Under the pieces are notes generated by a model that made no database searches, was not told where the DNA came from, and saw only the letters and a list, made by a program, of their open reading frames with translations. From assembly GCF_008330225.1 (NCBI RefSeq), contig NZ_CP042466.1:2536001-2600000 (forward strand): a stretch of 64,000 bases of DNA, given 5' to 3'. The translations under genes were made by a program, and so were the position numbers. This document shows positions 52,275 to 61,453 of the stretch, piece after piece (the first letter of the stretch is position 1; each line of letters opens with the position of its first letter). This stretch comes from Geobacter sp. FeAm09. GTDB taxonomy: Bacteria; Desulfobacterota; Desulfuromonadia; Geobacterales; Pseudopelobacteraceae.

Positions 52275-52484
52275 GTTATCAACCTGAATCCGTGACGCCG
52301 GAGTGCCGCAGTATCCGGAAGAGCCGGAGCCTGCCCGCCGCCCGGCCGCGTCAAACAACTCACTCCGGCGCTCCTCCGTCGGCTTGGTGCGCATTTATTC
52401 AAGGGCAATGGCAGAGGCCTTTCGGACCAACGAAGGCCACGGAGGCGTCATGGATTCAGGTCAAAATCAACCTAGGAGGGACAC

Positions 52485-53069
52485 ATGAAGCAATCCGTGG
52501 GAGCAAAGACACTGGCCACCCCAACCCCGGTGTGGCTGGTTGGCACCTATGACGAGGCGGGTGTGGCAAACATCATGACCGCTGCCTGGGGCGGCATCTG
52601 CTGTTCCCAGCCACCCTGCGTGGCGGTATCGCTGCGCAAGGCGACCTACAGCCATGCCGCCATCGTGGCGCGCAAGGCGTTCACCGTCAGCATCCCGTCC
52701 CAGGCACAGGTGGCGCAGGCCGACTATGTGGGAACCGTGTCGGGACGCGACGGAGACAAGTTCGCCGCCTGCGGCTGGACGCCGGTGAAGAGCGACCTGG
52801 TGGACGCCCCCTACGTGGACGAGGTGCCGCTGGTGGTGGAATGCCGCCTGCTGCATATCCACGAACTCGGCCTGCACACCCAGTTCGTGGGGGAGATCGT
52901 GGACGTCAAGGCGGACGAGACGGTGATCGGGGCCAAAGGGTACCCGGACATCACCAGGGTCAGGCCCATGATCTGGGACACGGCCCACATGGGGTACTAC
53001 GGCCTGGGAGAGTTCCTGGGCAAGGCATGGCAGGTCGGCACGACCGTCACACCGGAGGGAATGAAATGA
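52485..53069 (+). CDS. Flavin reductase family protein
   Basis: The 194-residue product is a split-barrel FMN-binding protein of the flavin reductase-like family. It has TPTPVWLVGTYDEAGVANIMT at the start and CVAVSLRKATYSHAAIVARK, the typical substrate strand, and later AACGWTPVKSDLVDAPYVDE. It has no signal peptide. It could reduce FMN or act as a ferric reductase-like electron carrier. The ATG has TAGGAGGG upstream. It overlaps the next gene by 4 bases, and a TetR-type operator precedes the operon. Confidence 0.85.
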   Translation: MKQSVGAKTLATPTPVWLVGTYDEAGVANIMTAAWGGICCSQPPCVAVSLRKATYSHAAIVARKAFTVSIPSQAQVAQADYVGTVSGRDGDKFAACGWTPVKSDLVDAPYVDEVPLVVECRLLHIHELGLHTQFVGEIVDVKADETVIGAKGYPDITRVRPMIWDTAHMGYYGLGEFLGKAWQVGTTVTPEGMK

Positions 53070-53635
53070 AAATCGTCTGTCTGCTGGGAAGCCCCCGCAC
53101 CACGGGGAGCAGTGCCACCATCGCCAACCATCTCCTGAAAACCGCCGGGGCTCTGGGGGCGGAAACGCGGTCCTTTGAATTGAACCGGCTTGCCTACCGC
53201 GGCTGCCAGGCGTGCTATGCCTGCAAGACAAAGCTCGACAGGTGCGCGCTCAAAGACGACCTGAGCGAGGTATTGGCCGCGGTGAGCGAGGCGGACGCGC
53301 TGGTGCTGGCCTCGCCGGTCTATTACGGCGACATCACCAGCCAGCTCAAGGGGTTCATCGACCGCAGCTACTCCTACCTGGTCCCCGATTATATCACCAA
53401 CCCGCAGCCAAGCCGCCTGACGCCCAAAAAGCTGGTCTTCGTCCAGACCCAGGGGCAGCCGGAAGAGGCGGCATTTTCCGATATTTTCCCACGCTACGAG
53501 GGATTCCTGAAATGGATGGGGTTCGGCGAGGGCACCTTGATCCGCGCCTGCGGCATCGGCCCCGGCAGAACCGACGTCGTTCCGGGGCATATCCTGCAGC
53601 AGGCCGAGGAAGCGGCGCGCGCCTTGATGGCATAG
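53066..53635 (+). CDS. NADPH-dependent FMN reductase / iron-sulfur flavoprotein-like
   Basis: The 189-residue flavodoxin-fold protein starts MKIVCLLGSPRTTGSSATIA (FMN phosphate loop). It carries GCQACYACKTKLDRCALKDDL, a compact cysteine motif like that of iron-sulfur flavoproteins (Isf), and LVLASPVYYGDITSQLKGFIDR. Electrons would pass from NAD(P)H or ferredoxin to flavin or quinone. It is coupled to the flavin reductase gene by a 4-base overlap. A second paralogue lies in the same cluster at 55416-56069. Confidence 0.85.
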   Translation: MKIVCLLGSPRTTGSSATIANHLLKTAGALGAETRSFELNRLAYRGCQACYACKTKLDRCALKDDLSEVLAAVSEADALVLASPVYYGDITSQLKGFIDRSYSYLVPDYITNPQPSRLTPKKLVFVQTQGQPEEAAFSDIFPRYEGFLKWMGFGEGTLIRACGIGPGRTDVVPGHILQQAEEAARALMA

Positions 53636-53658
53636 CTCCGGCATGAAAGGAGACGGCG

Positions 53659-54498
53659 ATGGAAGAGCGTATCCGCACCATGATCTGCCGCTTTGCGGGG
53701 GAAAGCCCGGCCGGGCGCTTCCCCGAGAGCGGTGAACCGTATTTCGATGAACCGCTGGTCGGCTATGCCGCTGCCGACGATCCCCTTTTCAATGACTACA
53801 AGGGGATCATCGGGGCGTTTCACCGTACGCCGCAGGAGGTGATGGAGCTCGGTTTCGGCACCGGCGTGCGGGCGGCCACGGTCATTTCCTGGATTCTGCC
53901 CATCACCCGGCCGACGCGGGAGAGCAACCGCCGGGAAGAGGTGTATCCCTCCTTCGCCTGGGCCCGCACCAGGAACTTCGGCGAACAACTCAACGCCACC
54001 CTGCGCCGCCACGTGACGGAGTGGCTGGCCGAACAGGGGCATCGGGCCGTGGCGCCCCAACTGGAGGCCACCTGGCGCGAATACCCCGACACCCCGGTCG
54101 GCAGGGCATCCACCTGGTCGGAGCGCCACGCCGCCTATGCCGCCGGTCTGGGCACCTTCAGCCTGAACGACGCCCTGATCACCCCCCGGGGCATCGCCCA
54201 CCGCTGCGGCAGTGTGATTACCGACCTGCCGTTGACACCGACCCCGCGCCCCTACCCCGGCCCCTATCACAACTGTCTCCACTACCGGGAGAAAAGCTGC
54301 GGCGCCTGCATCGAACGCTGCCCGGCCGGGGCCATTTCCCTGCAGGGACACGACAAGGACGCCTGCAGCCGCTACGTGTACGGCACCGCTGTCGATGCGG
54401 TCGCAGAGAAGTTCGGCGTGACGCAGACCGGGTGCGGCCTCTGCCAGACCAGGGTTCCGTGCGAGGGACAAATCCCGGCCGGAACGGGTGGCGTTTGA
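53659..54498 (+). CDS. 4Fe-4S protein of the epoxyqueuosine-reductase-like type
   Basis: The 279-residue product has a C-terminal pair of cysteine motifs: CGACIERCPAGAIS, then GCGLCQTRVPCEG, able to hold two [4Fe-4S] clusters. The N-terminal half includes YAAGLGTFSLNDALITPRGIAH, a pattern shared with QueG-like reductases. It lacks most QueG catalytic landmarks I would expect, so a general Fe-S reductase partner is more likely. Spacing of about 25 bases to the previous gene and an AAAGGAG ribosome-binding site keep it in the operon. Confidence 0.7.
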   Translation: MEERIRTMICRFAGESPAGRFPESGEPYFDEPLVGYAAADDPLFNDYKGIIGAFHRTPQEVMELGFGTGVRAATVISWILPITRPTRESNRREEVYPSFAWARTRNFGEQLNATLRRHVTEWLAEQGHRAVAPQLEATWREYPDTPVGRASTWSERHAAYAAGLGTFSLNDALITPRGIAHRCGSVITDLPLTPTPRPYPGPYHNCLHYREKSCGACIERCPAGAISLQGHDKDACSRYVYGTAVDAVAEKFGVTQTGCGLCQTRVPCEGQIPAGTGGV

Positions 54499-54573
54499 TG
54501 CCGCGGCAGACGAAAACGTGCCGGCAACATTGCGGAAGCACAGTTGAAACATTTTACTTTACCGGAGGAAAGA

Positions 54574-55377
54574 ATGAGTTTGGTAACCATTGATCACAGC
54601 GCCTGCCGGCGTGACGGCATGTGCATCGAAGTATGCCCGCCGGCACTTTTCGAGGTGGATGGGGGGGGATTCCCCGTTTTCCGCGCCGGCGGAGAGCAGG
54701 ACTGCATCGCCTGCGGTCACTGCGTCGCCGTCTGCCCCCACGGGGCGGTCCACCATGAAGCCCTGCCCATGGAGGGAGCGCAGCTCGTCGATCACACCCT
54801 GGCGGTTTCCATCCCGGCTCTGAACCAGCTGGTGAGGAACCGCCGCTCGGTCAGGGAATTCCGGGATGAACCGGTGCCCCAGGCCCTGGTGAGCGAGATC
54901 ATCGATGTGGCCCGGTGGGCCCCGTCGGCCGTAAACCGCCAGCCGGTGAACTGGCTGGTGATCCAGACCCCGGCCGAGGTGAAGCGCCTGGCCGGACTGG
55001 TGATCGATTACCTGCGCCAGAGCAACAAACTGGAACCGCGCTACACCCGGTACATTGACCTGTGGGAACAGGGCAGGGACCCGATCCTGCGCAATGCGCC
55101 CCACCTGGCCGTTATCCACGCCCCGGACGAATGGCTCTGGAGTTCGGTGGACAGCACCATCGCCCTGACCCAGTTCGAGCTGGCGGCCGTCGCCCAGGGT
55201 GTCGGCACCTGCTGGGCAGGCTTCCTGATGCGGGCGGCGAACGGGCATCCGCCGCTCAAGGAAGCGCTCGGCATCCCCGCGGATCACAGCGTATTCGGGG
55301 CGCTGATGTACGGCTTCCCCCGCTATCGCTACCACCGCGTCCCGCCGCGCCAGGAGGCACGGATCCAGTGGAGATGA
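54574..55377 (+). CDS. Nitroreductase with N-terminal double 4Fe-4S ferredoxin domain
   Basis: The 267-residue product fuses a bacterial-type ferredoxin (CRRDGMCIEVCPP and CIACGHCVAVCPHGA, about residues 11-60) to an FMN nitroreductase domain (NRRSVREFRDEPVPQALVSE near 88, ARWAPSAVNRQPVNW near 115, GVGTCWAGFLMRAANG near 210). It would reduce nitro, quinone or enone substrates with ferredoxin-type electrons. The ATG has CGGAGGAA upstream. It is the fourth gene of the TetR-controlled cluster. Such Fe-S-nitroreductases are typical of anaerobes. Confidence 0.88.
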   Translation: MSLVTIDHSACRRDGMCIEVCPPALFEVDGGGFPVFRAGGEQDCIACGHCVAVCPHGAVHHEALPMEGAQLVDHTLAVSIPALNQLVRNRRSVREFRDEPVPQALVSEIIDVARWAPSAVNRQPVNWLVIQTPAEVKRLAGLVIDYLRQSNKLEPRYTRYIDLWEQGRDPILRNAPHLAVIHAPDEWLWSSVDSTIALTQFELAAVAQGVGTCWAGFLMRAANGHPPLKEALGIPADHSVFGALMYGFPRYRYHRVPPRQEARIQWR

Positions 55378-55415
55378 CCCCGGAAACACCAACTATCGAT
55401 AAGGAGCACATATCC

Positions 55416-56069
55416 ATGAAGGTTATTGCCATAAACGGAAGTCCGAGAAAAAAATGGAATACGGCGGCCCTGCTGGGCAAGGCCCTGGAAGGCGCCGCCG
55501 CGCAGGGGGCCGAGACCGAGCTTGTCCACCTCTACGATCTTGACTACAAAGGGTGCGTGAGCTGCTTCGCCTGCAAGGTCCGGGAGGGCAAGAGCTATGG
55601 CACCTGCGGTTTCATCGACGGCTTGACGCCGGTCCTGAAAAGGATCATCGAGGCCGACGCCCTGATCATCGGGTCGCCGATCTACTTCGGCTCGGTGACC
55701 GGCGAGACCCGTTCCTTCCTCGAGCGGCTGCTGTTTCAGTACCTGACCTACACCGTGCCCTACGCATCCATCGCCCCCAAGAAGCTCGCCACCGGGTTCA
55801 TCTACACGATGAACGTCACGGAGGAACAGAGCAAGGCGTATGGCTACGGGCCCCTCTTCGACTCCCACGCCCGCTACCTGCAGCTGATCTTCGGCCACCA
55901 GCCGGAATCGTTGTGCAGCTTCGATACCTGCCAGGTGGACGACTATTCCAAGGTGGTGATAGAGAGTTTCGATCCCGCTCACAAGGCACAGCGGCGCGCC
56001 GAGGCCTTTCCCCTGGATTGTCAGCGGGCATATGACTTGGGGGCCAGGCTTGCCGGAAAGGAGCCGTGA
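55416..56069 (+). CDS. Flavodoxin-fold NAD(P)H/FMN oxidoreductase, second paralogue
   Basis: The 217-residue product begins MKVIAINGSPRKKWNTAALL and has GCVSCFACKVREGKSYGTCG followed by ALIIGSPIYFGSVTGETRSF. It shares the FMN loop and the cysteine-rich insertion with the gene at 53066 but is longer and clearly diverged. AAGGAG lies 10 bases before the ATG. It is separated from the nitroreductase by 38 bases and from the cupin gene by one base, so it belongs to the same operon. Confidence 0.85.
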   Translation: MKVIAINGSPRKKWNTAALLGKALEGAAAQGAETELVHLYDLDYKGCVSCFACKVREGKSYGTCGFIDGLTPVLKRIIEADALIIGSPIYFGSVTGETRSFLERLLFQYLTYTVPYASIAPKKLATGFIYTMNVTEEQSKAYGYGPLFDSHARYLQLIFGHQPESLCSFDTCQVDDYSKVVIESFDPAHKAQRRAEAFPLDCQRAYDLGARLAGKEP

Positions 56070-56070
56070 C

Positions 56071-56496
56071 ATGACGGAACGGAAAAACTTCGCGGCAGCT
56101 GACATCGGCCCCCTGGAAGGCCTCGTGAGCCATGAATTCCGCGGATTGAAGGGCAAGTGCTTCATGGGCAAGGAGTTGGGCCTCACCGGGTGCGAGGTTT
56201 CTCTCAACCGGCTCCCGGCCGGCACGGCCATGCCCTTTGTCCATGCCCACACAAAAAACGAAGAGCTCTACATCGTGCTGCGCGGCAACGGCACCTTCTT
56301 CGTGGACGGCACCGAGTTTCCGGTCCGGGAGGGCAGCCTGGTACGGGTTGCTCCCCAGGGCGAGCGGTCGTGGAAAGCCGGCGATGAAGATCTGTACTTC
56401 ATCTGCATCCAGGCCGAGGAAAACAGTCTGAGCCAGGCCACCCTCGACGACGGCTTCCGCATCCCCACGACCAAGGCATCCTGGATGGCCGAATAG
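56071..56496 (+). CDS. Cupin domain protein
   Basis: The 141-residue product is a single cupin barrel: motif 1 PFVHAHTKNEELYIVLRGNG contains the metal ligands His-x-His and Glu, and motif 2 VREGSLVRVAPQGERSW follows. It is small and soluble. It may be a dioxygenase-like, isomerase-like or sensory protein; the sequence does not decide. It is the last gene of the cluster, next to a terminator, with GGAG before the ATG. Confidence 0.85.
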   Translation: MTERKNFAAADIGPLEGLVSHEFRGLKGKCFMGKELGLTGCEVSLNRLPAGTAMPFVHAHTKNEELYIVLRGNGTFFVDGTEFPVREGSLVRVAPQGERSWKAGDEDLYFICIQAEENSLSQATLDDGFRIPTTKASWMAE

Positions 56497-56534
56497 GTCC
56501 GGACCGGACAGGATTGCGATAACACTGCCAGGAA

Positions 56535-56567
56535 AGCCCCGCCTCCCATCAGGGAAGCGGGGCTTTT
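56535..56567 (+). terminator. Intrinsic terminator after the flavin/Fe-S cluster
   Basis: The arms AGCCCCGC and GCGGGGCT, with an inner TCCC/GGGA, form a stem followed by TTTTGCG. It starts about 40 bases after the cupin stop. The next 100 bases hold only the approach to the tetR 2 promoter. Confidence 0.75.
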
Positions 56568-56672
56568 GCGCGCCGGCGCCCCCGGTCTTTCCGGCGCTTG
56601 CCCCGCCCGGTACGCTGGAAAAGCCATGCGGCACATCACGGCGTCTCCCCCGGGGCAGACCGCAAGAACCCC

Positions 56673-56728
56673 TTGACAAACCGGCTGAAACAATTATAAA
56701 TTAGGCATATTGAATGACCATTCATTCA
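56673..56728 (+). promoter_or_regulatory. Promoter and operator of tetR 2
   Basis: TTGACA at 56673 and TATAAA at 56695 are separated by 16 bases. Immediately downstream, at 56711-56728, is TGAATGA-CCAT-TCATTCA, a palindrome of the type bound by AcrR/QacR-like TetR repressors. It lies about 28 bases before the regulator's ATG, so autorepression is likely. I did not find the palindrome again before pepN or the RND operon. Confidence 0.7.
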
Positions 56729-56755
56729 ATTTCAATGAGATCGGGGCCGGGAAAA

Positions 56756-57334
56756 ATGGCAAAGCTTGACAAACGCAGTGAAATAGTTCGGGCGGCAGTG
56801 CAGATCATTGCCGAGCAGGGGTTCCATGGTTCTCCCATGGCCATGATCGCCGAGCGGGCCGGGGTGGCGGCCGGGACGATCTACTGCTACTTCGAAAGCA
56901 AGGACATCCTCATCAGGGAGCTCTACCGGGAGATAGAGGGGAAAATGCTGGAGGCGCTCCGGGTCGGGTACCAGACGGAACGGCCCATCAGGGAACGTTT
57001 TCTGCACCTCGGCATCAACCTCCTCAAGTACTTCGTCGCCCACCCCATCGAATCCAAATACATGGAACAGTTTCACAACTCCCCCTACGGTGCGGACCTG
57101 CGCCGGGGCAGGTTTGCCAAGGAATGCCAGGACGACGACCTCCTGTACCTGGAGTTGTTCGAGCAGGGGGTAGCCCAGCAGGTCATGAAGGACCTGCCCC
57201 ATATCGTACTCTTTGCCCTGGCCTTCGGCCCCATGATCACCCTGACCCGGGACCATATCCTCGGGTTCATCGTACTGGACGACGCCTTGATCGAGAAAAC
57301 CATCGCAGCGTGTTGGGACGGCATCAAGCGTTAG
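56756..57334 (+). CDS. TetR/AcrR family repressor
   Basis: The 192-residue product has an N-terminal helix-turn-helix (GSPMAMIAERAGVAAGTIYCYF) and a helical ligand-binding C-terminus (LYLELFEQGVAQQVMKDLPH). I chose the ATG at 56756, after GGGCCGGGAAAA, rather than one at 56714 that lies within the operator palindrome. It precedes pepN and, beyond it, an RND efflux operon. Regulators of this type often control adjacent RND pumps, but the 160 bases before pepN and the pepN gene itself lie between, so the target is inference. Confidence 0.85.
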   Translation: MAKLDKRSEIVRAAVQIIAEQGFHGSPMAMIAERAGVAAGTIYCYFESKDILIRELYREIEGKMLEALRVGYQTERPIRERFLHLGINLLKYFVAHPIESKYMEQFHNSPYGADLRRGRFAKECQDDDLLYLELFEQGVAQQVMKDLPHIVLFALAFGPMITLTRDHILGFIVLDDALIEKTIAACWDGIKR

Positions 57335-57494
57335 AGGCCCGTGCGCTTCGCCGCGGGCAGCGATCCCGGGAGGCGCGCAACCTGCCTCGGGAAAACGCAG
57401 CGACGGCAGCCCCACAAGAACCGGAACGGCGACCTATGCGCCAACCGTGAAACCCGAAGCCGTCCCTGCACACACTATCGCATGAGGATCAGAC

Positions 57495-60134
57495 ATGACA
57501 GCACCTGCCCCTATCACCATCCACCGTCACAATTACCGCCCACCCGACTATACCGTTGAAAGCATCGACCTCCGCTTCGAACTTGGGGAGGAAACGACCG
57601 TCGTCCGCTCCCGCCTTGCCCTGCGGGCGGCGTACGACCGCTCCGGGGGAGAACGGCCGCTGGTCCTGGACGGCCACCGCTTCGAATTGCGCAGCCTGCA
57701 CCTCGACGGGACGCCCCTTGCCCCGGGGGCCTTCCAGGTTACGGAAGAGACGCTCGTCGTGCCGTCGGTTCCCGCAGCCTTCACCCTGGAGGTGGAAACC
57801 GAACTGCGCCCCCAGGATAACACCTTCCTCGAAGGGCTCTACCGCTCCAACGGAATGTTCTGCACCCAGTGCGAGGCCCAGGGCTTCCGGGCCATCACCT
57901 ATTACCCGGACCGCCCCGATGTGCTCTCCGTCTTCACCGTGACCATCATCGCCGATCGTGAGCGCTGCCCGGTGCTTCTGTCCAACGGCAACCCGGTGGA
58001 CAGGGGGGAACTCCCGGATGGCCGCCACTTCGCCACCTGGCACGACCCCTTCAGGAAACCGAGCTACCTCTTCGCCCTGGTGGCCGGCAAGCTGGCCTGT
58101 CTCACGGATACCTTCACCACCTGCTCGGGCCGGGAGGTGAGCCTGCGGCTCTACCTCCAGGAGGCCAACCGGCACAAGGGGGAACACGCCCTCCGCTCCC
58201 TGAGGAAAGCCATGCGCTGGGACGAGGAGACCTTTGGCCGGGAATACGACCTGGACTGCTACATGGTCGTGGCGGTGGACGATTTCAACATGGGGGCCAT
58301 GGAAAACAAAGGGCTCAACATCTTCAATTCACGCTACGTCCTGGCCACCCCCGAAACCGCCACCGACGAGGACTATCAGGCCATCGAGGAGGTCATCGGC
58401 CACGAGTATTTCCACAACTGGAGCGGCAACCGGGTTACCTGCCGCGACTGGTTCCAACTCTCCCTCAAGGAGGGGCTCACCATCTTCCGCGACCAGGAGT
58501 TTTCCGCCGATATGGAGTCGCGCGGCGTGAAACGCATCGCCGATGTCCGTGCCCTGCGCACCGCACAGTTCGCCGAGGACGGCGGTCCGCTGGCGCACCC
58601 GGTCCGGCCAGATTCCTATATGGAGATCAACAACTTCTATACCGCGACCGTCTACAACAAGGGGGGCGAGTTGATCCGCATGCTGCGCACCCTGCTGGGC
58701 GCCGGACGTTTCAGAGAGGGGATGGACCTCTACTTCGCGCGCCACGACGGGCAGGCGGTCACGATCGAGGATTTTGTCCGGGCCCTGGCCGATGCGGGTG
58801 AGCGGGACCTGGACCAGTTCCGCCTCTGGTACAGCCAGGCCGGAACGCCGCGTCTGGAGGCGTCGGGGGCATTCGAAGCCGCCGACGGTGTCTTCACCCT
58901 GACGGTGCGCCAGTCCTGCCCCCCTACCCCCGGGCAGGCGGACAAGCAGCCGTTCCACCTCCCGCTGGTCGTCGGCCTCCTGAACCGGGATGGCCGGGAA
59001 CTTCCGGTCACCCTGTTCGGCGAAGCGGCCCCCGGCCCCACCACCAGAACCCTCGAGGTGTGCAAGGCCGAACAGACGTTCCACTTCTCCGGCCTGGACA
59101 GTGAACCGGTGCCGGCCCTGCTGCGCGGCTACTCCGCCCCGGTAAAGCTCGACTATCCCTACCGTCACGACGATCTCGTGCTCCTCATGGCCCACGAAAC
59201 CGACCCCTTCTGCCGCTGGGAGGCGGGGCAGCAGTTGGCGGCGCAGGTTATCCTCGCCCTGGTGGCCGACCACCAGTCAGGACGGGAACTCAAGCCGGAC
59301 CAGGCGTTCGTGGCGGCCTACCGGGCCACCTTGACCTGCGGGGAGCCGGATCGGGCCTTTCTGGCCGAGGCGCTCACGCTGCCGTCGGAAAAATACCTGG
59401 CCGAACTGATGCCGGTCATCGACCCGGAGGCCATTCACATCGCCCGCAAGTTCATGATCCGCACCCTGGCGGCGCAGTTGCGGAACGATTTCCTGGCGGT
59501 GCGCGAGACGTGCCGCAGCACACGGCCCTACGGGGTGGACGACGACCGCTCGGGAGAACGCCGCCTGGCCAACCTCTGCCTGGCCTACCTGATGACCCTG
59601 GAGGAACAGGCCATTACCGACCTCTGCATCCGGCAGTACCATGCATCGGACAACATGACCGACACCATGGGGGCGCTCGCGCCGCTCGCCTCGTGCGACT
59701 GCCCCGAGCGCAGCCGGGTGGTGGAGGATTTCTATAGCCGCTGGCAGGGAGACCGCCAGGTGGTGGACAAGTGGTTCTCCCTCAGGGCCCTGGCGGACCT
59801 CCCCGGCACCATCGACGACGTCCGGGCGCTCATCGACCATCCGGCCTTCGAGCTGGCCAATCCCAACCGCTTCCGCGCCCTGGTGGGCGCCTTCAGCCAG
59901 AACCAGCACCACTTCCACGCCCCCGATGGCGCAGGTTACCGTTTCCTGGCCGATCAACTGCTCCGCCTCATCCCGGTCAATCCCCAGGTCTCCGCCCGCC
60001 TCCTGGCGCCGCTGACCACGTGGCGGCGCTTCGAACCGGGGAGACAGGCGCTCATGCAGCAGGAATTGCGGCGAATCCAGGCGGTCCCCAACCTGCCCCG
60101 GGACGTCTACGAGGTTGTGGAAAAAAGCCTGTAA
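57495..60134 (+). CDS. pepN: Aminopeptidase N (M1 family)
   Basis: This zinc metalloprotease removes N-terminal residues from peptides in the cytoplasm. The 879-residue protein contains the exopeptidase motif GAMENKGLNIF near 266 and HEYFHNW (His303, Glu304, His307) with the downstream Glu in SLKEGLTIF near 326. The conserved Tyr of the ETATVYNKGGE region is near 380. Length and C-terminal region fit the proteobacterial PepN (alanyl aminopeptidase). The ATG follows a weak purine stretch. It is flanked by tetR 2 and by the efflux genes, with about 175 bases to the latter. Confidence 0.95.
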   Translation: MTAPAPITIHRHNYRPPDYTVESIDLRFELGEETTVVRSRLALRAAYDRSGGERPLVLDGHRFELRSLHLDGTPLAPGAFQVTEETLVVPSVPAAFTLEVETELRPQDNTFLEGLYRSNGMFCTQCEAQGFRAITYYPDRPDVLSVFTVTIIADRERCPVLLSNGNPVDRGELPDGRHFATWHDPFRKPSYLFALVAGKLACLTDTFTTCSGREVSLRLYLQEANRHKGEHALRSLRKAMRWDEETFGREYDLDCYMVVAVDDFNMGAMENKGLNIFNSRYVLATPETATDEDYQAIEEVIGHEYFHNWSGNRVTCRDWFQLSLKEGLTIFRDQEFSADMESRGVKRIADVRALRTAQFAEDGGPLAHPVRPDSYMEINNFYTATVYNKGGELIRMLRTLLGAGRFREGMDLYFARHDGQAVTIEDFVRALADAGERDLDQFRLWYSQAGTPRLEASGAFEAADGVFTLTVRQSCPPTPGQADKQPFHLPLVVGLLNRDGRELPVTLFGEAAPGPTTRTLEVCKAEQTFHFSGLDSEPVPALLRGYSAPVKLDYPYRHDDLVLLMAHETDPFCRWEAGQQLAAQVILALVADHQSGRELKPDQAFVAAYRATLTCGEPDRAFLAEALTLPSEKYLAELMPVIDPEAIHIARKFMIRTLAAQLRNDFLAVRETCRSTRPYGVDDDRSGERRLANLCLAYLMTLEEQAITDLCIRQYHASDNMTDTMGALAPLASCDCPERSRVVEDFYSRWQGDRQVVDKWFSLRALADLPGTIDDVRALIDHPAFELANPNRFRALVGAFSQNQHHFHAPDGAGYRFLADQLLRLIPVNPQVSARLLAPLTTWRRFEPGRQALMQQELRRIQAVPNLPRDVYEVVEKSL

Positions 60135-60309
60135 TATAACTCCTTAGAATCACCCGCCTCCTTGCACATTCGTGCCACATTGTCCAAAATTGGATTGAAG
60201 GTTTCCCAAGCATACTATATACAAGGGCGTAACGTCATCGGCAGGTAGCGGGGTTCTCCCCGCTACCTGCCGCAACGGCATCCACGTACCCAATGGAGCC
60301 AGCCCTTCC

Positions 60310-61439
60310 ATGAAAAAACGCATCGTTCTCGCCATCATCGGCCTGCTCATCGTCATCGCCGCCCTTGCTGCCGTCAAAACCCTGCAGATCGGTACGATGA
60401 TCAAGCAGGGCAAGAGCTTCGTCCCCCCCCCGAAACGGTGACCAGCGCTACGGTCACATCCGACTCCTGGGAGGCCGCCTTGACTGCGGTCGGCACGGTC
60501 AACGCCGTCCAGGGGGTTACGGTGGCCGCGGAGTTGGCGGGCAAGGTGGCGAAGATCGCTTTTGAGGCCGGCTCCCCGGTCAAAAAGGGGGATCTGCTGC
60601 TGCGCCAGGATACCACCTCCGAAGAGGCCCAACTCCCCGGCGCGGTAGCCCAGGCCAATCTGGCCCGCGCCAACCAGAAACGGGCCGACAAGCTGTTTGC
60701 GGACGGGATCATCTCCCAGGCCGATCACGATACCGCGCTGTCCAACACCGCCCAGGCCCAGGCCCTGGTGGACAATATCCGGGCCACCATCGCCAAAAAG
60801 ACCGTTCGCGCCCCTTTCAGCGGCCGCCTCGGCATCCGCCAGGCCAACCTCGGCCAGATGCTGAGCGAGGCTGCCCCCATCGTCACGCTCCAGTCCCTCG
60901 ACCCGATCTACGTCGACTTCACCCTGCCCCAACAGCAGCTCGGCCAGGTACGCCCCGGCCAGACGGTACGGGTGACGGGCGACGCCCTGCCGGGAGAGGT
61001 CATTACGGGACGGGTCACGGCCATCAGCCCCCAGATCGATGCGGATACCCGCAACGTCAAGGTGGAGGCAACGGTCTCGAACCATGGGGAGAAGCTGCGC
61101 CCCGGCATGTTCGTCAACGTGGCGGTCGGCCTCCCCGTTCGCCGGAAGGTCCTGGCGATCCCGGCCACGGCGGTCCTCTACGCCCCCTACAGCGATTCGG
61201 TCTTCGTGATCGAGGACGCCAAGGAGAGCAAAAACGGCGTAAAGGGCAAGCAGCTACGCCAGCAGTTCGTCCGCCTGGGGGAGAAGCGGGGTGATTTCGT
61301 GGCCGTCGTCGGCGGGCTGAAGGAAGGCGCGGCCATCGTCAGCACCGGCGTCTTCAAGTTGCGCAACGGCCAGGCGGTGGTGGTCGATAACAAGCTGGCC
61401 CCTGCTTTCCAGCAGGCACCCACACCAGAGAACAACTGA
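60310..61439 (+). CDS. RND efflux periplasmic adaptor, apparent frameshift
   Basis: This HlyD/MFP-type adaptor would connect the RND pump to an outer-membrane channel. The N-terminal frame gives a signal anchor (MKKRIVLAIIGLLIVIAALA) and GKSFVPPP, then stops. The next frame continues TVTSATVTSDSWEAALTAVG with the lipoyl-like region VTVAAELAGKVAKIAFEAGS and ends QQAPTPENN. The break is at 60423-60431, a run of nine C; ten (or seven) would restore one frame of about 376 residues. The intact remainder (VRAPFSGRLGIRQANLGQ, YVDFTLPQQQLGQV) makes a sequence error likelier than a dead gene. Confidence 0.8.
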
Positions 61440-61453
61440 GCGACGGGCCATCC

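Noticed and set aside
52292..52552. Short frames in the leader of the flavin-reductase operon
   Set aside because: They overlap the real gene's start and have no motif or ribosome-binding site.
60423..60431. Programmed frameshifting at the C9 run in the RND adaptor gene
   Set aside because: No downstream stimulatory structure or family precedent is apparent, and two other genes show the same C-run defect.
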